Assembly (NCBI RefSeq): GCF_001685415.1
Contig: NZ_CP014989.1
Span: 1,550,001-1,614,000 of the forward strand
Reading direction: 5' to 3'
Source: Serinicoccus hydrothermalis
GTDB taxonomy: Bacteria; Actinomycetota; Actinomycetes; Actinomycetales; Dermatophilaceae
Length of the DNA stretch: 64,000 bases
Position 1 is the stretch's first letter, and every line of letters starts with the position of its first letter. The position numbers and the translations under genes were made by a program. A model generated the notes under the pieces. It was not told the DNA's origin and made no database searches. It worked only from the letters and a program-made list of their open reading frames with translations. Shown piece after piece: positions 35,901-44,761 of the stretch.

Positions 35901-36704
35901 TCAGTCCTCGCGCGGGGACAGCTCGTGCGACCTTCTGGCGGCCGCCTCCATCGCCGTGAGGAAGGCGGCCCTGACCTTGTGGTCCTCCAGGGCCCGCAGG
36001 GCGGCGACGCTCGTGCCACCCGGGCTGGAGACCTGCTCCCGCAAGACCGTCGGGTGGGTCCCCGTCTCGCGGATCATCGTGGCGGCACCATACAACGTCT
36101 GTGTGACGAGCTCGGTGGCCGTGTCGCGGGGCAGTCCGAGGAGCACACCGGCCTCGATCATGGCCTCCACGACGTAGAAGATGTAGGACGGTCCGCTGCC
36201 GCTGATCGCGGTGACCGCGTCCTGGTGCTGCTCGTCGAGGACGACGACCCGGCCCACGTGCTCCATGAGGGCCCGGGCCTGCTCCACGTGCGTGGCGGTG
36301 CAGTGCCGCCCCGGGCTCATGGCCGACATGCCCTGGTCGACCAGGGCGGGGGTGTTGGGCATGACGCGGACGACGGAGGTCCCCTCGGGCAGCCGCCGCT
36401 CGAGGAAGTCGGTGGTGATCCCCGCCGCGATGGAGACGACGAGGGTGCCGGGCCCGACGTGGTCGTGGACCTCCTCGACGAGGGCCGCCATGTCCTGCGG
36501 CTTCACCGCGAGCACCACGACGTCCGCGGCGGCGACCGCGGCCGCGGGGTCGGCATACCGCGTGCCGTGCTGACCGGCCACCCGCTCGGCCCGCTCGGTC
36601 ACCTTGTCGCTGAGGACGAGGTCGTCCGGGGCGTGCCCGGACCGGATGAGGGCCGCGGCCAGGGTTCCGCCCATGACCCCGGCGCCGAGGAGAGCGATCG
36701 TCAC
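35901..36704 (-). CDS. proC: Pyrroline-5-carboxylate reductase
   Basis: This 267 aa enzyme reduces P5C to proline with NAD(P)H. It has the Rossmann motif LLGAGVMGGTLAAALI, VLAVKPQDM, and the C-terminal PROSITE-type run SSPGGTSVAALRALEDHKVRAAF. The GTG at 36704 follows the proline dehydrogenase stop by 6 nt, so making and breaking of proline are encoded on one message. The gene sits in the same block as M. tuberculosis proC (Rv0500). Confidence 0.95.
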   Translation of the reverse strand: MTIALLGAGVMGGTLAAALIRSGHAPDDLVLSDKVTERAERVAGQHGTRYADPAAAVAAADVVVLAVKPQDMAALVEEVHDHVGPGTLVVSIAAGITTDFLERRLPEGTSVVRVMPNTPALVDQGMSAMSPGRHCTATHVEQARALMEHVGRVVVLDEQHQDAVTAISGSGPSYIFYVVEAMIEAGVLLGLPRDTATELVTQTLYGAATMIRETGTHPTVLREQVSSPGGTSVAALRALEDHKVRAAFLTAMEAAARRSHELSPRED

Positions 36705-36710
36705 GGGCGA

Positions 36711-37676
36711 TCAGCCCTTGGTCGCCAGGCCGCGCAGGAAGAAGGTCAGGTTGGCCGGGCGCTCGGCCATGCGTCGCACGAGGTAGCCGTACCAGTCCTC
36801 GCCGTAGGGCAGGTAAACGCGCATCTTCGCCCCGGCCCCGGCGAGCCGGCGCTGCTCGTCCGGGCGGATCCCCAGCAGCATCTGGAACTCGTAGGAGTCG
36901 GCCTCGCGCTGCTCCTTGTCGGCGAGCACCGTGGCGATCTCGACCAGCCGCGGGTCGTGCGTGGCGATCATCGGGTAGCCCTCGCCCTGCAGGAGGATCT
37001 TCAGGCACCGGACGTAGGACTTGTCCACGTCCTCCTTGTCCTGGTAGGCGACCGACTCGGGCTGCTTGTAGGCCCCCTTGCACAGCCGCACCCGGGAGCC
37101 CTCGCCCGCGAGGTCGCGGCAGTCCTGCTCGGTCCGGTGCAGGTATGCCTGCAGCGCCACACCCACCCACGGCCAGTCCTGGCGCAGCTCGGCGAGCGCC
37201 GCCAGGGTGGGGTCGGTGGTGGTGTGGTCCTCCATGTCGAGGGTCACCGTCGTGCCGGCGTTGGCGGCGGCCTGGCAGACCTGGCGCGCGTTGTCCAGGG
37301 CGATGGCGTGCCCGTCCCGGCCGAGGAACTGGCCGAGCGCGGAGAGCTTGAGGCTGACCTCGGCGGCGCCGTCCTGGGTGAGCCCGGCCTCGGAGAGCGC
37401 GGAGAGCAGCTCCAGGTAGGCGTCGCGGGTGGCGCTCGCCTGGGAGGGGTCGGTCGTGTCCTCGCCGAGGTAGTCGATGGTGACCTGGCGGCGGGTGTCC
37501 ACCAGCTCGCCGGCCACCCGGACGGCGTCGGCGGTGGCGTCACCGGCGACGAACCGCTTCACCACGTCCCTGCTGACCGGCGCCTGCTCGATCACCTGGC
37601 GCAGCGCGGTGTTGCGGCTCACGCCCAGCAGGGTCTGGCGCATGAGGGCGGAGGGGTTGAGGTCGGCGAGCTCCAT
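36711..37676 (-). CDS. Proline dehydrogenase
   Basis: This 321 aa FAD enzyme oxidises proline to P5C and passes electrons to the quinone pool. Motifs include VSLKLSALGQF, VTLDMEDHTTTD, VRLCKGAYKQPESVAYQDK with the substrate lysine, and EFQMLLGIRPDEQRRL. The length fits the short monofunctional PRODH (PutB-type); no P5C dehydrogenase is nearby. A TAGCCT box lies 7 nt before the ATG. Confidence 0.93.
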   Translation of the reverse strand: MELADLNPSALMRQTLLGVSRNTALRQVIEQAPVSRDVVKRFVAGDATADAVRVAGELVDTRRQVTIDYLGEDTTDPSQASATRDAYLELLSALSEAGLTQDGAAEVSLKLSALGQFLGRDGHAIALDNARQVCQAAANAGTTVTLDMEDHTTTDPTLAALAELRQDWPWVGVALQAYLHRTEQDCRDLAGEGSRVRLCKGAYKQPESVAYQDKEDVDKSYVRCLKILLQGEGYPMIATHDPRLVEIATVLADKEQREADSYEFQMLLGIRPDEQRRLAGAGAKMRVYLPYGEDWYGYLVRRMAERPANLTFFLRGLATKG

Positions 37677-37683
37677 GGGCGAC

Positions 37684-37689
37684 AGGCTA
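37684..37689 (-). promoter_or_regulatory. Leaderless -10 box of proline dehydrogenase
   Basis: TAGCCT on the minus strand, 7 nt, then ATG at 37676. Confidence 0.5.
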
Positions 37690-37709
37690 CGCCCGGGAGG
37701 CCCCTGCGC

Positions 37710-38525
37710 TCACGCCGGGCGGGCACCCGGCAGGTCGGTCTGGCCCAGGTGCTGCCGGGCGAAGGCGAGCGACTCGGCCAGCGCCTTCTCCCGGTCCTGC
37801 GAGCTCATCTTGCGCGTCCCGACCTCCAGGCTGACCACGCCGCCGAAGCCCGTCTCGACCAGGTGCTCCAGCACCTCCTTGCACCTCTGCTCGCCGCGGC
37901 CGGGCACGAGGTGCTCGTCCTTGAAGGACCCGAAGGAGTCACCCAGGTGGACGTGCCGGACCCGGTCGCCGAGGTCGCGGACCATGTCCAGCGCGTCCTC
38001 GCCGGCCGTGGCGGCGTGGCTGATGTCGAAGGTGACGTCGGTGTAGGGGAAGTCCCGCGGGTCGGGACCGGGCAGGTAGGCCTGCATGGCCGAGGCGGAC
38101 GAGCCGGCGCGCCACGGGAACATGTTCTCCACGGCGATGGGGATGCCCCACCGCTCCTGCCGCTGCGCCACCCCCTCGACGAAGCCCTCGGCATACCCCC
38201 GCTGCCAGCGGAACGGCGGGTGGACGACGACGCACTGGGCGTCGGTGTCGCGGGCCAGGTCGAGCGCCCGCTCGATCTTGCCCCACGGCTCCCAGCCCCA
38301 GAGCCGCTGCGCGAGCAGCAGGGTGGGGGCGTGGATCGCGCCGATGGACAGGCCGTGCAGCCGGGCGAGCGCGCTGAGCGCTCCCGCCTCCTGGGTCACC
38401 GGGTCGGTCCAGACCATGATCTCGACGCCGTCGTAGCCCAGCCGCTGCGCCAGGTCGAAGGCGTAGGCGGCGTTCTCCGGGTAGACCGAGGAGGTCGACA
38501 GGTGGACCGGGATGTGCCCGCTCAT
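37710..38525 (-). CDS. Sugar phosphate isomerase/epimerase family protein
   Basis: This 271 aa TIM-barrel protein of the AP endonuclease 2-like superfamily has VHLSTSSVYPENAAYAFDLAQRLGYDGVEIM near the start, IAVENMFPWR and VTFDISHAATAGEDALDM with probable metal ligands, and GFGGVVSLEVGTRK near the end. It corresponds to M. tuberculosis Rv0498 by position. The substrate is unknown. Its ATG overlaps the ppx/gppA stop by 4 nt. Confidence 0.88.
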   Translation of the reverse strand: MSGHIPVHLSTSSVYPENAAYAFDLAQRLGYDGVEIMVWTDPVTQEAGALSALARLHGLSIGAIHAPTLLLAQRLWGWEPWGKIERALDLARDTDAQCVVVHPPFRWQRGYAEGFVEGVAQRQERWGIPIAVENMFPWRAGSSASAMQAYLPGPDPRDFPYTDVTFDISHAATAGEDALDMVRDLGDRVRHVHLGDSFGSFKDEHLVPGRGEQRCKEVLEHLVETGFGGVVSLEVGTRKMSSQDREKALAESLAFARQHLGQTDLPGARPA

Positions 38526-39457
38526 CGGCCCAGCCCGTCCAGGAAGCGCAGGATGAGCCCCTCGCGCAGCGCCCATGGGCTGACCGCCAGCTCGTCCACC
38601 CCGCTGAGCTCGAGCACCGCCTCGAGCACGAGCGCGCCGGCCGCGAGCTGGTGGGCGCGGGAGGCCGAGACCCCGGGCAGCCCGGCCCGCTGGGCGGCAG
38701 TCATCCGCAGCAGCCGCGGGGTGAGCTCGGCGAGGTCCTCGAAGCGCAGCACCCGCGGGACGTACAGCCCCTCGCCGCGCGGCGCGGCGCCGCAGGCACG
38801 GGCGAGGGAGCGCACCGTCTTGCTGCTGCCGGCCACGAGCTGCGGGGTCCCGACCTTGGTCAGCGCCGGCTGGGCGGTGGCGATCTCGGACCGTATGCGC
38901 TTGCGCAGCGCCTTGACCTCGGCACGCTCCGGCGGGTCGTGCTCGAGCGCCCGGCTGAGCCGTCCGGCGCCGAGCGGGAGGGAGATCGCGGCGTCCGGCT
39001 GCTCGTCGAGGCCGGCGGCCAGCTCCAGCGAGCCACCCCCGATGTCGACGTTGAGCAGGCGCCCCGCGGACCAGCCGAACCAGCGCCGCACGGCGAGGAA
39101 GGTCGCGCGGGCCTCCTCCTCGCCGGGCAGGATGTCGAGCTCCACCCCGGAGGTGTCGCGGACCAGGTCGAGCACCGCCTCGGTGTTGCCCGCCTCCCGG
39201 ATCGCGCTGGTGGCGAAGGGCAGCAGCTCGGTGGCGCCACGGCTCTCGGCGACCTCGACGCAGTCGGCGACGAAGCCGGCCAGCGTGCGCGCGCCCTCGT
39301 CGCTGATGTCCCCCTCGGGGGTGAGGTGCTCGGCGAGCCGCAGCTCCACCTTGTGCGAGTAGTCGGGCGTGGGGTGCCCACCGGGCTGCGCGTCGACCAC
39401 GAGCAGGTGGACCGTGTTCGATCCGACGTCGATGACACCCAGGCGCATGGGCGCCAT
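38522..39457 (-). CDS. Ppx/GppA family phosphatase
   Basis: This 311 aa ASKHA-fold protein has the phosphate loops IDVGSNTVHLLV (about 8-19) and NVDIGGGSLEL, together with ATSAIREAGN. It resembles the single-domain actinobacterial Ppx1/2 (M. tuberculosis Rv0496), which hydrolyse polyphosphate or pppGpp. It is shorter than E. coli GppA because the C-terminal domains are absent. The start could be ATG 39457 or the internal ATG 39448. Confidence 0.9.
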   Translation of the reverse strand: MAPMRLGVIDVGSNTVHLLVVDAQPGGHPTPDYSHKVELRLAEHLTPEGDISDEGARTLAGFVADCVEVAESRGATELLPFATSAIREAGNTEAVLDLVRDTSGVELDILPGEEEARATFLAVRRWFGWSAGRLLNVDIGGGSLELAAGLDEQPDAAISLPLGAGRLSRALEHDPPERAEVKALRKRIRSEIATAQPALTKVGTPQLVAGSSKTVRSLARACGAAPRGEGLYVPRVLRFEDLAELTPRLLRMTAAQRAGLPGVSASRAHQLAAGALVLEAVLELSGVDELAVSPWALREGLILRFLDGLGR

Positions 39458-39517
39458 GATGCCTTACCGCGTCCGCCGCGCCGCCACCGCGAGGGTGGGG
39501 CTGTCGGTGCCCGCGCC

Positions 39518-39523
39518 TACCCT
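39518..39523 (+). promoter_or_regulatory. Leaderless -10 box of radA
   Basis: TACCCT is followed by 6 nt and the GTG at 39530. It lies in the 72-bp gap between ppx/gppA and radA. Confidence 0.5.
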
Positions 39524-39529
39524 GGCAGC

Positions 39530-40948
39530 GTGGCGAAGGCGAGCAGAGCGGCATACCGGTGCACCGAGTGCGGCTGGCAGGGGGTGAAGTGGGTGGGGCG
39601 CTGCCCCGAGTGCCAGGCGTGGGGCACGGTCTCCGAGGTGGGGGCCCGCACCACCGTGCGCACGAGCGCGGTGTCCCCCAGCCGGCCCGCGGTGCCGATC
39701 CGCACGGTGGACGCCGACGCGGCCCAGGCCCGCTCCACCGGGGTGGGCGAGTTCGACCGGGTCCTCGGCGGCGGCATCGTCCCCGGGGCCGTGGTGCTCA
39801 TGGCCGGCGAGCCCGGGATCGGCAAGTCCACCCTGGCCCTCGACGTGGCGGCGCGGGCGGCCCGGGAGGGGACCTCCGTGCTCTACGTCTCCGGCGAGGA
39901 GTCCGCGGCCCAGGTCAAGCTGCGCGCGGAGCGGATCGGCGCGGTCGCGGACACCCTCTTCCTCGCGGCCGAGACCGACCTGGCCACGATCCTGGGCCAG
40001 ATCGAGCAGACCGACCCCGAGCTGCTCGTGGTCGACTCGGTGCAGACCGTGGCCAGCGCCGACGTCGAGGGCGCGCCGGGCAACGTCGGCCAGGTGCGCG
40101 AGGTCGCCTCGGCCCTCATCCAGGCGGCCAAGACACGAGGCACCGCCGCCGTGCTCATCGGGCACGTCACCAAGGACGGCGGGATCGCCGGGCCCCGGGT
40201 GCTGGAGCACCTCGTCGATGTCGTGGTGGCCTTCGAGGGCGAGCGGCACAGCCGGCTGCGGCTCGTGCGCGCGGTGAAGAACCGCTTCGGCCCGACCGAC
40301 GAGGTCGGCTGCTTCGACCTCGGGGACTCCGGCATCGTCGGACTGGCCGACCCCAGCGGGCTCTTCCTCTCCAGCCGCGACCGCCCGGTGCCCGGCACCT
40401 GCGTGACGGTCACCCTCGAGGGCCGACGGCCCCTGGTCGCCGAGGTCCAGGCCCTGGTCAGCGAGGCCTCCGCCGGGTCGCCCCGGCGCACCACCAGCGG
40501 CCTCGACCCCTCCCGGCTCGCGATGGTGCTGGCCGTGCTCGGGCAGCGCGGGGGCGTCCCGCTCGGCAAGGACGACTGCTACGCCGCCACGGTCGGCGGG
40601 GTCCGCCTCTCCGAGCCGGCCGCCGACCTCGCCCTGGCCCTCGCGCTGAGCAGCGCCAAGGCCGACCTCGCCCTGCCGGTAAGCACGATCGCTGTCGGCG
40701 AGGTCGGGCTGTCGGGCGACCTGCGCCCGGTCACCGGCGCGCCGCGCCGCCTCACCGAGGCCGCCCGCATCGGCTTCACCGAGGCGGTCATCCCCCTCGG
40801 CTCGCTGGCAGAGGGACGTCCGCCGTCGGGCATGCGGGTGCACGAGGTCGCCACCCTCAGCGACGCGGTGGCGCTGGTGCTCGCCGCCGCGAGCGCCACC
40901 GCCCGCCAGGGCGGCCGCTCCGACGAGGCGCTGATCAAGAATCTGTAA
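39530..40948 (+). CDS. radA: DNA repair protein RadA
   Basis: This 472 aa protein has an N-terminal zinc finger (Cys11, Cys14, Cys25, Cys28), a RecA-like ATPase with Walker A AGEPGIGKST (92-101), the RadA-specific KNRFG motif near residue 250, and a Lon-protease-like C-terminal domain without protease activity. It drives branch migration during recombination. disA follows on the same strand, an arrangement widely conserved and functionally meaningful, since RadA modulates DisA activity in studied species. Confidence 0.96.
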   Translation: MAKASRAAYRCTECGWQGVKWVGRCPECQAWGTVSEVGARTTVRTSAVSPSRPAVPIRTVDADAAQARSTGVGEFDRVLGGGIVPGAVVLMAGEPGIGKSTLALDVAARAAREGTSVLYVSGEESAAQVKLRAERIGAVADTLFLAAETDLATILGQIEQTDPELLVVDSVQTVASADVEGAPGNVGQVREVASALIQAAKTRGTAAVLIGHVTKDGGIAGPRVLEHLVDVVVAFEGERHSRLRLVRAVKNRFGPTDEVGCFDLGDSGIVGLADPSGLFLSSRDRPVPGTCVTVTLEGRRPLVAEVQALVSEASAGSPRRTTSGLDPSRLAMVLAVLGQRGGVPLGKDDCYAATVGGVRLSEPAADLALALALSSAKADLALPVSTIAVGEVGLSGDLRPVTGAPRRLTEAARIGFTEAVIPLGSLAEGRPPSGMRVHEVATLSDAVALVLAAASATARQGGRSDEALIKNL

Positions 40949-41056
40949 AGATCTGCACCGGGCAGGGGTGTGCGCCGCCACGGCAAATAGGATCGGCGGC
41001 ACCGGGCACGCGCAGGGCAGGCGCCGGACGGACGTGGGCCGGTGAGGGAGGCGAGC

Positions 41057-42139
41057 ATGTCGGAACGCAGCGACGAGGAGCTCTTGCGCGCGACCCTCGG
41101 CGCCGTCTCCCCGGGGACCGACCTGCGCGACGGGCTGGAGCGCATCCTGCGCGGGCGGACAGGGGCACTCATCGTGCTCGGCAGCGACCGGGTCGTCGAC
41201 TCGATCAGCACCGGTGGTTTCGAGCTGGACGTGGAGTTCTCCGCCACCCGGCTGCGCGAGCTGGCCAAGATGGACGGCGGGATCGTGCTCACCCGCGACG
41301 GCACCCGGATCGTGCGTGCCGCGACCCAGCTCGCCCCGGACCGGACCATCGAGACCCGGGAGAGCGGCACCCGGCACCGCACCGCCGAGCGGACCGCCAA
41401 GCAGACCGGCTTCCCGGTCATCTCGGTGAGCCAGTCGATGTCGATCATCGCGCTCTACGTCGGCGACATCCGGCACGTGCTCGAGGAGCGCGGGCAGCTG
41501 CAGGCGCAGGCCAACCAGGCGCTGCAGACGCTGGAGCGCTACCGCGCCCGGCTGGACGAGGTGAGCGCCAGCCTGTCCGCGCTGGAGATCGAGGACCTCG
41601 TCACCGTCCGCGACCTCGCCCAGGTCCTGCAGCGGCTGGAGATGGTCCGCCGGATCAGCGCCGAGATCGAGCAGTACGTCGTGGAGCTGGGCGTCGACGG
41701 CCGCCTCACCGGGCTCCAGCTGGAGGAGATGACCGGCGGGGTCGAGCGCGAGCGCGAGCTCGTCGTGCGCGACTACATCGGGGCGGCCGAGGCGGGCCGC
41801 GACCCGGCCCAGGTGCAGGCGGCCCTGGCAGCCCTGGACAGCACCGAGCTGCTCGACCTCGCCGCCGTCGCCCGGTGCCTCGGCATCACCGTCGTCGGCG
41901 ACGGGATGGACCACCAGCAGCTCAGCCCCTCCGGCTACCGGCTGCTCCACCGCATACCCCGGCTGCCCGGGGCGATCGTCGACCGGCTGGTCACCCACTT
42001 CGGCAGCTTCCAGCAGCTGCTCTCCGCCGGGCTCGAGGACCTCATGCAGGTCGACGGCGTCGGTGAGGCGCGCGCCCGCGCGGTGCGCGAGGGACTGTCG
42101 AGGCTGGCCGAGAGCTCGATCCTCGAGCGCTACGTCTGA
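41057..42139 (+). CDS. disA: DNA integrity scanning diadenylate cyclase DisA
   Basis: This 360 aa protein makes c-di-AMP from ATP. The cyclase domain (about 15-150) has the DG pair in KMDGGIVL (72-78) and GTRHRTAER (104-112). A helical spine and a C-terminal HhH DNA-binding domain ([30 protein letters not shown]) follow. GGGAGGCGAGC before ATG 41057 favours it over the GTG at 41042. mutY starts 1 nt after its stop, which links c-di-AMP signalling with base repair. Confidence 0.96.
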   Translation: MSERSDEELLRATLGAVSPGTDLRDGLERILRGRTGALIVLGSDRVVDSISTGGFELDVEFSATRLRELAKMDGGIVLTRDGTRIVRAATQLAPDRTIETRESGTRHRTAERTAKQTGFPVISVSQSMSIIALYVGDIRHVLEERGQLQAQANQALQTLERYRARLDEVSASLSALEIEDLVTVRDLAQVLQRLEMVRRISAEIEQYVVELGVDGRLTGLQLEEMTGGVERERELVVRDYIGAAEAGRDPAQVQAALAALDSTELLDLAAVARCLGITVVGDGMDHQQLSPSGYRLLHRIPRLPGAIVDRLVTHFGSFQQLLSAGLEDLMQVDGVGEARARAVREGLSRLAESSILERYV

Positions 42140-42140
42140 C

Positions 42141-43055
42141 GTGCGGGCGACCGACGTCGCGGCGCTGCACGACAGCGTCCTCACCTGGTATGCCGCGCAC
42201 CGGCGCGACCTGCCGTGGCGCGCCCCCCACCGGACGCCGTGGGGGGTGCTCGTCTCCGAGGTCATGCTGCAGCAGACCCCGGTGGTCCGCGTGCTGCCCG
42301 TCTGGGAGCGGTGGATGGACGCCTGGCCGACCCCGGCCGACCTCGCCGCCGAGCCGAGCGGCACGGCGGTGCGGGAGTGGGGCCGCCTGGGCTACCCCCG
42401 GCGGGCGCTGCGCCTGCACGCCGCCGCGACCGCGATCCGCGACCTGCACGGGGGCGAGGTCCCCTCCGACGAGGAGACCCTGCGGACGCTCCCTGGCATC
42501 GGCGACTACACCGCCGCGGCGGTCGCCGCCTTCGCCTTCGGGCGTCGGGCCACGGTAGTCGACACCAACGTGCGCCGGGTGCACGCCCGGGCCCTGACCG
42601 GCACCGCGCTGCCCGCACCGTCCCTCACCCGGGCGGAGGTCGCCCTCGCGACCAGCCTCCTGCCGCAGGACGACGCCGAGGCCGCGACCTGGAGCGTCGC
42701 GGTCATGGAGCTGGGCGCCCTGGTGTGCACCGCCCGCGCCCCGCGCTGCGGCGAGTGCCCCGTCGCCGGACGCTGCGCCTGGCTCCGGGCGGGGTCACCC
42801 GCCCACGACGGGCCGGCACGTCGCGGCCAGGCCTGGGCGGGCACCGACCGCCAGTGCCGCGGCACCCTCCTGCAGGTGCTGCGCGAGGTCGACGGGCCGG
42901 TGCCGGGTGAGACCCTGCGCGCGGCCTGGCCTGGGCGCGGCGCGGCCCGTGACGCCTCCCATGAGCTGCAGCGCGACCGCTGCCTGGACGCCCTCGTCGC
43001 CGAGGGCCTGGTCGAGCCGCTCGCGGGGGACCGCTACCGCCTGCCCGGCACCTGA
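42141..43055 (+). CDS. mutY: A/G-specific adenine glycosylase
   Basis: This 304 aa protein removes adenine mispaired with 8-oxoguanine. It has the catalytic Glu40 in SEVMLQQT, the HhH LPGIGDYTAAAVAAFAFG with Asp141 in VVDTNVRRVHAR, and a 4Fe-4S site at Cys196, Cys203, Cys206 and Cys212. The C-terminus is about 90 residues and lacks a full Nudix-like MutT domain, so recognition of 8-oxoG may differ. GTG 42141 begins directly after the disA stop. Confidence 0.94.
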   Translation: MRATDVAALHDSVLTWYAAHRRDLPWRAPHRTPWGVLVSEVMLQQTPVVRVLPVWERWMDAWPTPADLAAEPSGTAVREWGRLGYPRRALRLHAAATAIRDLHGGEVPSDEETLRTLPGIGDYTAAAVAAFAFGRRATVVDTNVRRVHARALTGTALPAPSLTRAEVALATSLLPQDDAEAATWSVAVMELGALVCTARAPRCGECPVAGRCAWLRAGSPAHDGPARRGQAWAGTDRQCRGTLLQVLREVDGPVPGETLRAAWPGRGAARDASHELQRDRCLDALVAEGLVEPLAGDRYRLPGT

Positions 43056-43140
43056 GCCGATCGGTCCCGGCGACACGCCCGACCCGAACGGCTCCGGCGT
43101 TCACGTGAACGCTGCAGCCGTTCGCGTCCGGCCTATCGGC
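43056..43140. repeat. Large imperfect palindrome between mutY and VOC gene
   Basis: The centre is the perfect 16-bp palindrome GCGTTCACGTGAACGC (43097-43112). Arms of about 20 bp (from 43085 and to 43124) match at 18 positions, and outer arms GCCGATCGG / CCTATCGGC pair with one mismatch. It starts in the mutY stop region. It may be a bidirectional terminator or a dispersed repeat; it does not share sequence with the CGCAGA palindromes. Confidence 0.7.
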
Positions 43141-43195
43141 GGGACGCGCGAGGGCCGGCCCGTCGCAGGCAACCTTCCCGGCCGACGGGGGCCGG

Positions 43196-43597
43196 TCATC
43201 TCGGTCGCGGGCCGAAGACACGGAACCGGTTGCCGTCGGGGTCGCGCATCTCGATCCACCGCACCCCGCTCTCCTCCCGGTCGGCCACGCGCTCGGCGCC
43301 GAGGGCCTCGGCCCGTTCGGCGACCTCGTGCCAGGCGTCGGCGTCCTCGGCGCCGATGTCCAGCCCCAGCGGGTTGGTCCCGGTGACGGGCTCGTCGGTG
43401 CGCTCGAAGATCCAGGTCTGCGGGGCGACCTCGTGGTGCAGGTCGAGCATGACCACCTCGTCGGAGGGCTCCGGTGCCGTGGGCAGCTGCATCAGCCCGG
43501 CCCAGAACTCGGCCAGGCGGCGCGGGTCGGTGCTGAAGAAGGAGTACATCCCCACGACGGGGCGCACGCTGTCGGTCGGGTCGTTCGAGATATCCAT
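43196..43597 (-). CDS. VOC-family (glyoxalase-like) protein
   Basis: This 133 aa protein has VGMYSFFSTDPRRLAEFWAGLMQLP at the start and VRWIEMRDPDGNRFRVFGP at the end, typical of Glyoxalase_6-type members of the VOC superfamily. The substrate is unknown. It is convergent with mutY, separated from it by the large palindrome, and divergent from the FemX-like gene. It is only distantly similar to the VOC protein at 11797. Confidence 0.82.
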   Translation of the reverse strand: MDISNDPTDSVRPVVGMYSFFSTDPRRLAEFWAGLMQLPTAPEPSDEVVMLDLHHEVAPQTWIFERTDEPVTGTNPLGLDIGAEDADAWHEVAERAEALGAERVADREESGVRWIEMRDPDGNRFRVFGPRPR

Positions 43598-43695
43598 GAG
43601 GGGGTAGACCCTCTCGGCGGCCCGGACTCATCGCCGAGGTCGCCCGGGCTTCCCGGGCACCCGTGTTCCCCCCGGGAGCGGGCAGGGCCAGCCGT

Positions 43696-43701
43696 TACGA
43701 T
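43696..43701 (+). promoter_or_regulatory. Leaderless -10 box of the FemX-like gene
   Basis: TACGAT is followed by 6 nt and ATG 43708. Confidence 0.5.
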
Positions 43702-43707
43702 CCCGGT

Positions 43708-44754
43708 ATGACGCTGACCTGGGTGGAACCGCAGTCCAACGCCGCGTGGCGCGAGCGCCTGCTGGCGACGCCGGGCCAGCCCTCGATGTTCCAGACGCCG
43801 GAGTTTGCGCAGGTCAAGGCCATGATGGGGTGGACGCCCAGGTATGCCGACATCGACGGCTTCCCGGTCACCGTGCACGAGCGGCGGGCCCTCGGCTTCG
43901 GCAAGGTCTGGTACCTCCCCAAGGGCCCGGGCGTGGCCACCCTGGAGCAGCTCGAGCCGCTGCTGCCGCCGTTGCGCGAGGCCGCCCACCGCGAGGGCGT
44001 CTTCCTCGTCAAGCTCGAGCCCGAGATCGTCGAGAGCCCGGAGACCCTCGCCGGCCTGGACCGTCTGGGCCTGCTCCCCTCCGGCCGGATCCAGACCAAC
44101 AAGAACACCGTCTTCGTCGACGTCACCGGCACCCCCGACGACCTCATGGCCCGCTTCCCGTCCAAGACGCGCAACACCATCCGCCGCGGTATCAAGCAGG
44201 GCGTGGTCGCCGAGGCCGCCCCGCTGGAGGAGTCGACCTACGAGCGCATGTGGACACTCTGGATGGAGGTGGTGCAGGACCAGGGCATCACCCCGCGGGG
44301 GCACGACTACCAGGTCGCCATGTGGCGCACCTTCTGCGACGCCGGCCTGGGCCGCGTCTTCCTCGCCCAGCACGAGGGCCGCGACGTCGCCGGGGCCTTC
44401 GTCACCGTGGTCGGCCACGTCGCCTGCTACCGCGACGGCGCCAGCGTGCGCGAGCGCCCGGTCCGCGGTGGCAGCCACGCGCTCCAGTGGGCGGCGATGC
44501 AGTGGGCGCAGAGCCAGGGCGCCACGACGTACGACATGGCCGGGACCCCGCACTCCACCAAGGTGGACGACCGCGACGACCCCTACTTCGGCATCGGCGA
44601 GTTCAAGCGCAGCTTCGCCAAGGAGGTCACCGACTTCGTCGGCACCTACGACCTCGTGGTCCGACCCCGCCGCTACGACCTCTGGCAGCGCATCGGCCAC
44701 CGCGTCACCGCGAAGGTCGTCTCCCGCGGCCGCTCCGGCGCGACCTTCTACTGA
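43708..44754 (+). CDS. FemABX-type peptidoglycan bridge aminoacyltransferase
   Basis: This 348 aa protein has the twin-GNAT layout of Fem transferases: MFQTPEFAQVKAMMGWTPRYADID at the start, KTRNTIRRGIKQGVV in the middle, and the family signature AMQWAQSQGATTYDMAGTP, then IGEFKRSFAKEVTDFVGTYDL. It should add an amino acid from aminoacyl-tRNA to the peptidoglycan precursor stem, on the cytosolic face. It lacks the long coiled-coil of staphylococcal FemA. The convergent ATP-grasp gene and the downstream cell-wall hydrolase suggest a shared pathway. The amino acid added cannot be told. Confidence 0.9.
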   Translation: MTLTWVEPQSNAAWRERLLATPGQPSMFQTPEFAQVKAMMGWTPRYADIDGFPVTVHERRALGFGKVWYLPKGPGVATLEQLEPLLPPLREAAHREGVFLVKLEPEIVESPETLAGLDRLGLLPSGRIQTNKNTVFVDVTGTPDDLMARFPSKTRNTIRRGIKQGVVAEAAPLEESTYERMWTLWMEVVQDQGITPRGHDYQVAMWRTFCDAGLGRVFLAQHEGRDVAGAFVTVVGHVACYRDGASVRERPVRGGSHALQWAAMQWAQSQGATTYDMAGTPHSTKVDDRDDPYFGIGEFKRSFAKEVTDFVGTYDLVVRPRRYDLWQRIGHRVTAKVVSRGRSGATFY

Positions 44755-44761
44755 GCGCCGC

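Noticed and set aside
35877-39362. Rightward open frame of 1161 codons across proC to ppx/gppA
   Set aside because: It lies antisense to five clear genes, with low-complexity composition and no recognisable motif.
41042-41044. GTG 41042 as disA start
   Set aside because: GGGAGG lies downstream of it at a good distance from ATG 41057, and the family starts near that ATG.
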